This document shows positions 5,435 through 6,155 of a stretch of 6,155 nt of DNA, one piece after another; within the stretch, counting starts at the first letter, position 1; each line of letters starts with the position of its first letter. The stretch is from Gammaproteobacteria bacterium. Its GTDB lineage: Bacteria > Pseudomonadota > Gammaproteobacteria > GRL18. Below the pieces are notes generated by a model. The model was not told the origin of the DNA. It did no database searches and worked only from the letters and a program-made list of their open reading frames with translations. Location of the stretch: NCBI GenBank assembly GCA_027076245.1, contig JALTKC010000171.1:1-6155 (forward strand), in the 5' to 3' direction. Position numbers and translations under genes: made by a program.

Positions 5435-6013
5435 ATGGATTCAGTATCTATCTGGGGGCGGATAAAAGCATTATTTCAGAAACAAAATAATAGTATAAAT
5501 AATGCACAGGAACCCAGCCAGTCTCGGCGTTCAGCTTTGACAAGGCTGGTTGCCGGCAGTGGTGCTGTGGCTTTAGGCGCATCGACTGCTGCGGCTCAGG
5601 CGCATCAAAAAGAGGGCGGCAGTGACAGGGGAGAACGTTTTCCCGGTGATCCGCCCGAGCACAAAATGCTCTACCAACTCAATAAAGATGATACCGAGTA
5701 CCATAAACATGTGGTTAATTCCGCAGGTGCCATGATTGGCAAATACGCGGACAATATCGATATTGTCATTGCCTGTTTCGGGCGTGGTATTCATGTACTG
5801 GTCAAAAATCCTGCCCGGCCTGTGGATGATGAAGTCAGGGAAAAAATTAAAAGTCTGGCTGAACAGGGTGTTAAGTTTCATGCCTGCGGCAGAACCCTGA
5901 CAGCCATGAACTGGACTAAAGACGACTTATTACCCTTTGCCAAACTGGTGGACGTCGGTGTGGCTGATATGATGGAACTGCAGGAACAGAACTATGCCTA
6001 TGTTGCTTGGTAA
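5435..6013 (+). CDS. Tat-exported DsrE/DsrF-like family protein
   Basis: The mature part resembles the DsrE-like (COG1416-type) family, small alpha/beta proteins related to the DsrE sulfurtransferase subunit. The specific function of these proteins is not settled. Visible family traits are the strand-forming YQLNKDD (80-86), the central IDIVIACFGRGIHVLV (108-123), LAEQGVKFHACGRTL (141-155) with Cys151 at the position where this family usually keeps a cysteine, and a C-terminal GVADMMELQEQNYAYV (175-190). A second cysteine is Cys114. The N-terminus is a twin-arginine signal: SRRSAL with Arg31-Arg32, a mildly hydrophobic stretch (about 35-54) and a likely AQA cleavage site after Ala56, so the protein should fold in the cytoplasm and be exported to the periplasm. 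The 30-residue n-region is long, but the start is well supported by AAGGAGG 4 nt upstream, and no other ATG precedes the signal. It lies 30 nt after dnaJ and 75 nt before dapB. An active sulfurtransferase role is inference only. Confidence 0.85.
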   Translation: MDSVSIWGRIKALFQKQNNSINNAQEPSQSRRSALTRLVAGSGAVALGASTAAAQAHQKEGGSDRGERFPGDPPEHKMLYQLNKDDTEYHKHVVNSAGAMIGKYADNIDIVIACFGRGIHVLVKNPARPVDDEVREKIKSLAEQGVKFHACGRTLTAMNWTKDDLLPFAKLVDVGVADMMELQEQNYAYVAW

Positions 6014-6088
6014 TTGGTGCATGGTAATTATTCCCGTCAGACATAAAATATTTAAACAAAAAAGCAAAACCTGGAATCAGAAATAAAC
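6014..6088 (+). other. Spacer before dapB, no terminator or clear promoter
   Basis: The 75 nt between the DsrE-like gene and dapB hold a direct repeat TGGTAATT (6008-6015 and 6022-6029, the first copy spanning the stop codon) and an A-rich tail. No hairpin with a U-tract and no convincing -35/-10 pair is visible. Read-through from the dnaJ transcript into dapB is therefore plausible. Confidence 0.4.
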
Positions 6089-6155
6089 ATGACAAATATT
6101 CTAATCACCGGCGCGGCCGGCCGTATGGGGCGCAACCTGATCACCGCAGTTTATG
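6089..6155 (+). CDS. dapB: 4-hydroxy-tetrahydrodipicolinate reductase, N-terminal fragment
   Basis: Only 22 codons are present before the window ends. DapB reduces 4-hydroxy-tetrahydrodipicolinate with NAD(P)H in the diaminopimelate/lysine pathway in the cytoplasm. The fragment reads MTNILITGAAGRMGRNLI and carries the nucleotide-binding glycine motif GAAGRMG (residues 8-14). The GRMG tetrad after a short hydrophobic strand is characteristic of DapB N-termini. The position supports the call, because dnaJ followed by dapB is a known arrangement in gammaproteobacteria such as Pseudomonas. The ribosome binding site is weak: the nearest purine-rich GGAA (6073-6076) is too far from the ATG to be ideal. 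The gene is truncated only by the window edge. Confidence 0.88.
   Translation, partial: MTNILITGAAGRMGRNLITAVY

Noticed and set aside
6014..6049. Possible sigma-70 promoter for dapB (TAAAAT at 6044-6049).
   Set aside because: No acceptable -35 element lies 16-18 nt upstream. The TTGGTG at 6014-6019 is too far away.

Overview
The window carries a classical bacterial Hsp70 chaperone locus, all on the + strand: hrcA, grpE, dnaK, dnaJ, then a Tat-exported DsrE-family protein, then the first 22 codons of dapB. The gene set, the E. coli-like DnaK/DnaJ sequences, the sigma-32 type promoters and the dnaJ-to-dapB linkage point to a gammaproteobacterium of moderate GC content. A betaproteobacterium is less likely but not excluded. 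The DsrE-like protein hints at a lineage with sulfur-handling accessory proteins, but this is not enough to name a genus.

Layout: positions 1-151 are a promoter region, with a sigma-32-like element at 87-114, ahead of hrcA (GTG start, 152-1198). A 103-nt gap containing a perfect 9-bp inverted repeat precedes grpE (1302-1919). The 225-nt gap before dnaK is the most information-dense non-coding stretch. It has six A-tracts phased at about 10 bp (1952-2006), a consensus sigma-32 promoter (2020-2047), and three 11-nt direct repeats in the predicted dnaK leader (2089-2121). dnaK (2145-4082) is followed by a long imperfect hairpin and a strong intrinsic terminator (4151-4188), which separates it from dnaJ (4259-5404). 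The DsrE-like gene (5435-6013) lies 30 nt after dnaJ with a near-perfect Shine-Dalgarno and is probably co-transcribed with it. No terminator is visible between it and dapB (from 6089).

How it works together: DnaK is the ATP-driven chaperone, DnaJ stimulates its ATPase and delivers substrate, GrpE exchanges nucleotide, and HrcA is the repressor that in many bacteria binds CIRCE operators. Here I see no CIRCE element in any gap, whereas sigma-32-like elements precede both hrcA and dnaK. Heat induction is therefore probably sigma-32 driven, and HrcA's target within this locus is unclear. The genes are ordinary housekeeping chaperones. The parts worth a second look are the architecture of the dnaK promoter, the dnaK-dnaJ junction, HrcA without a visible CIRCE, and the exported DsrE-like protein inserted before dapB.
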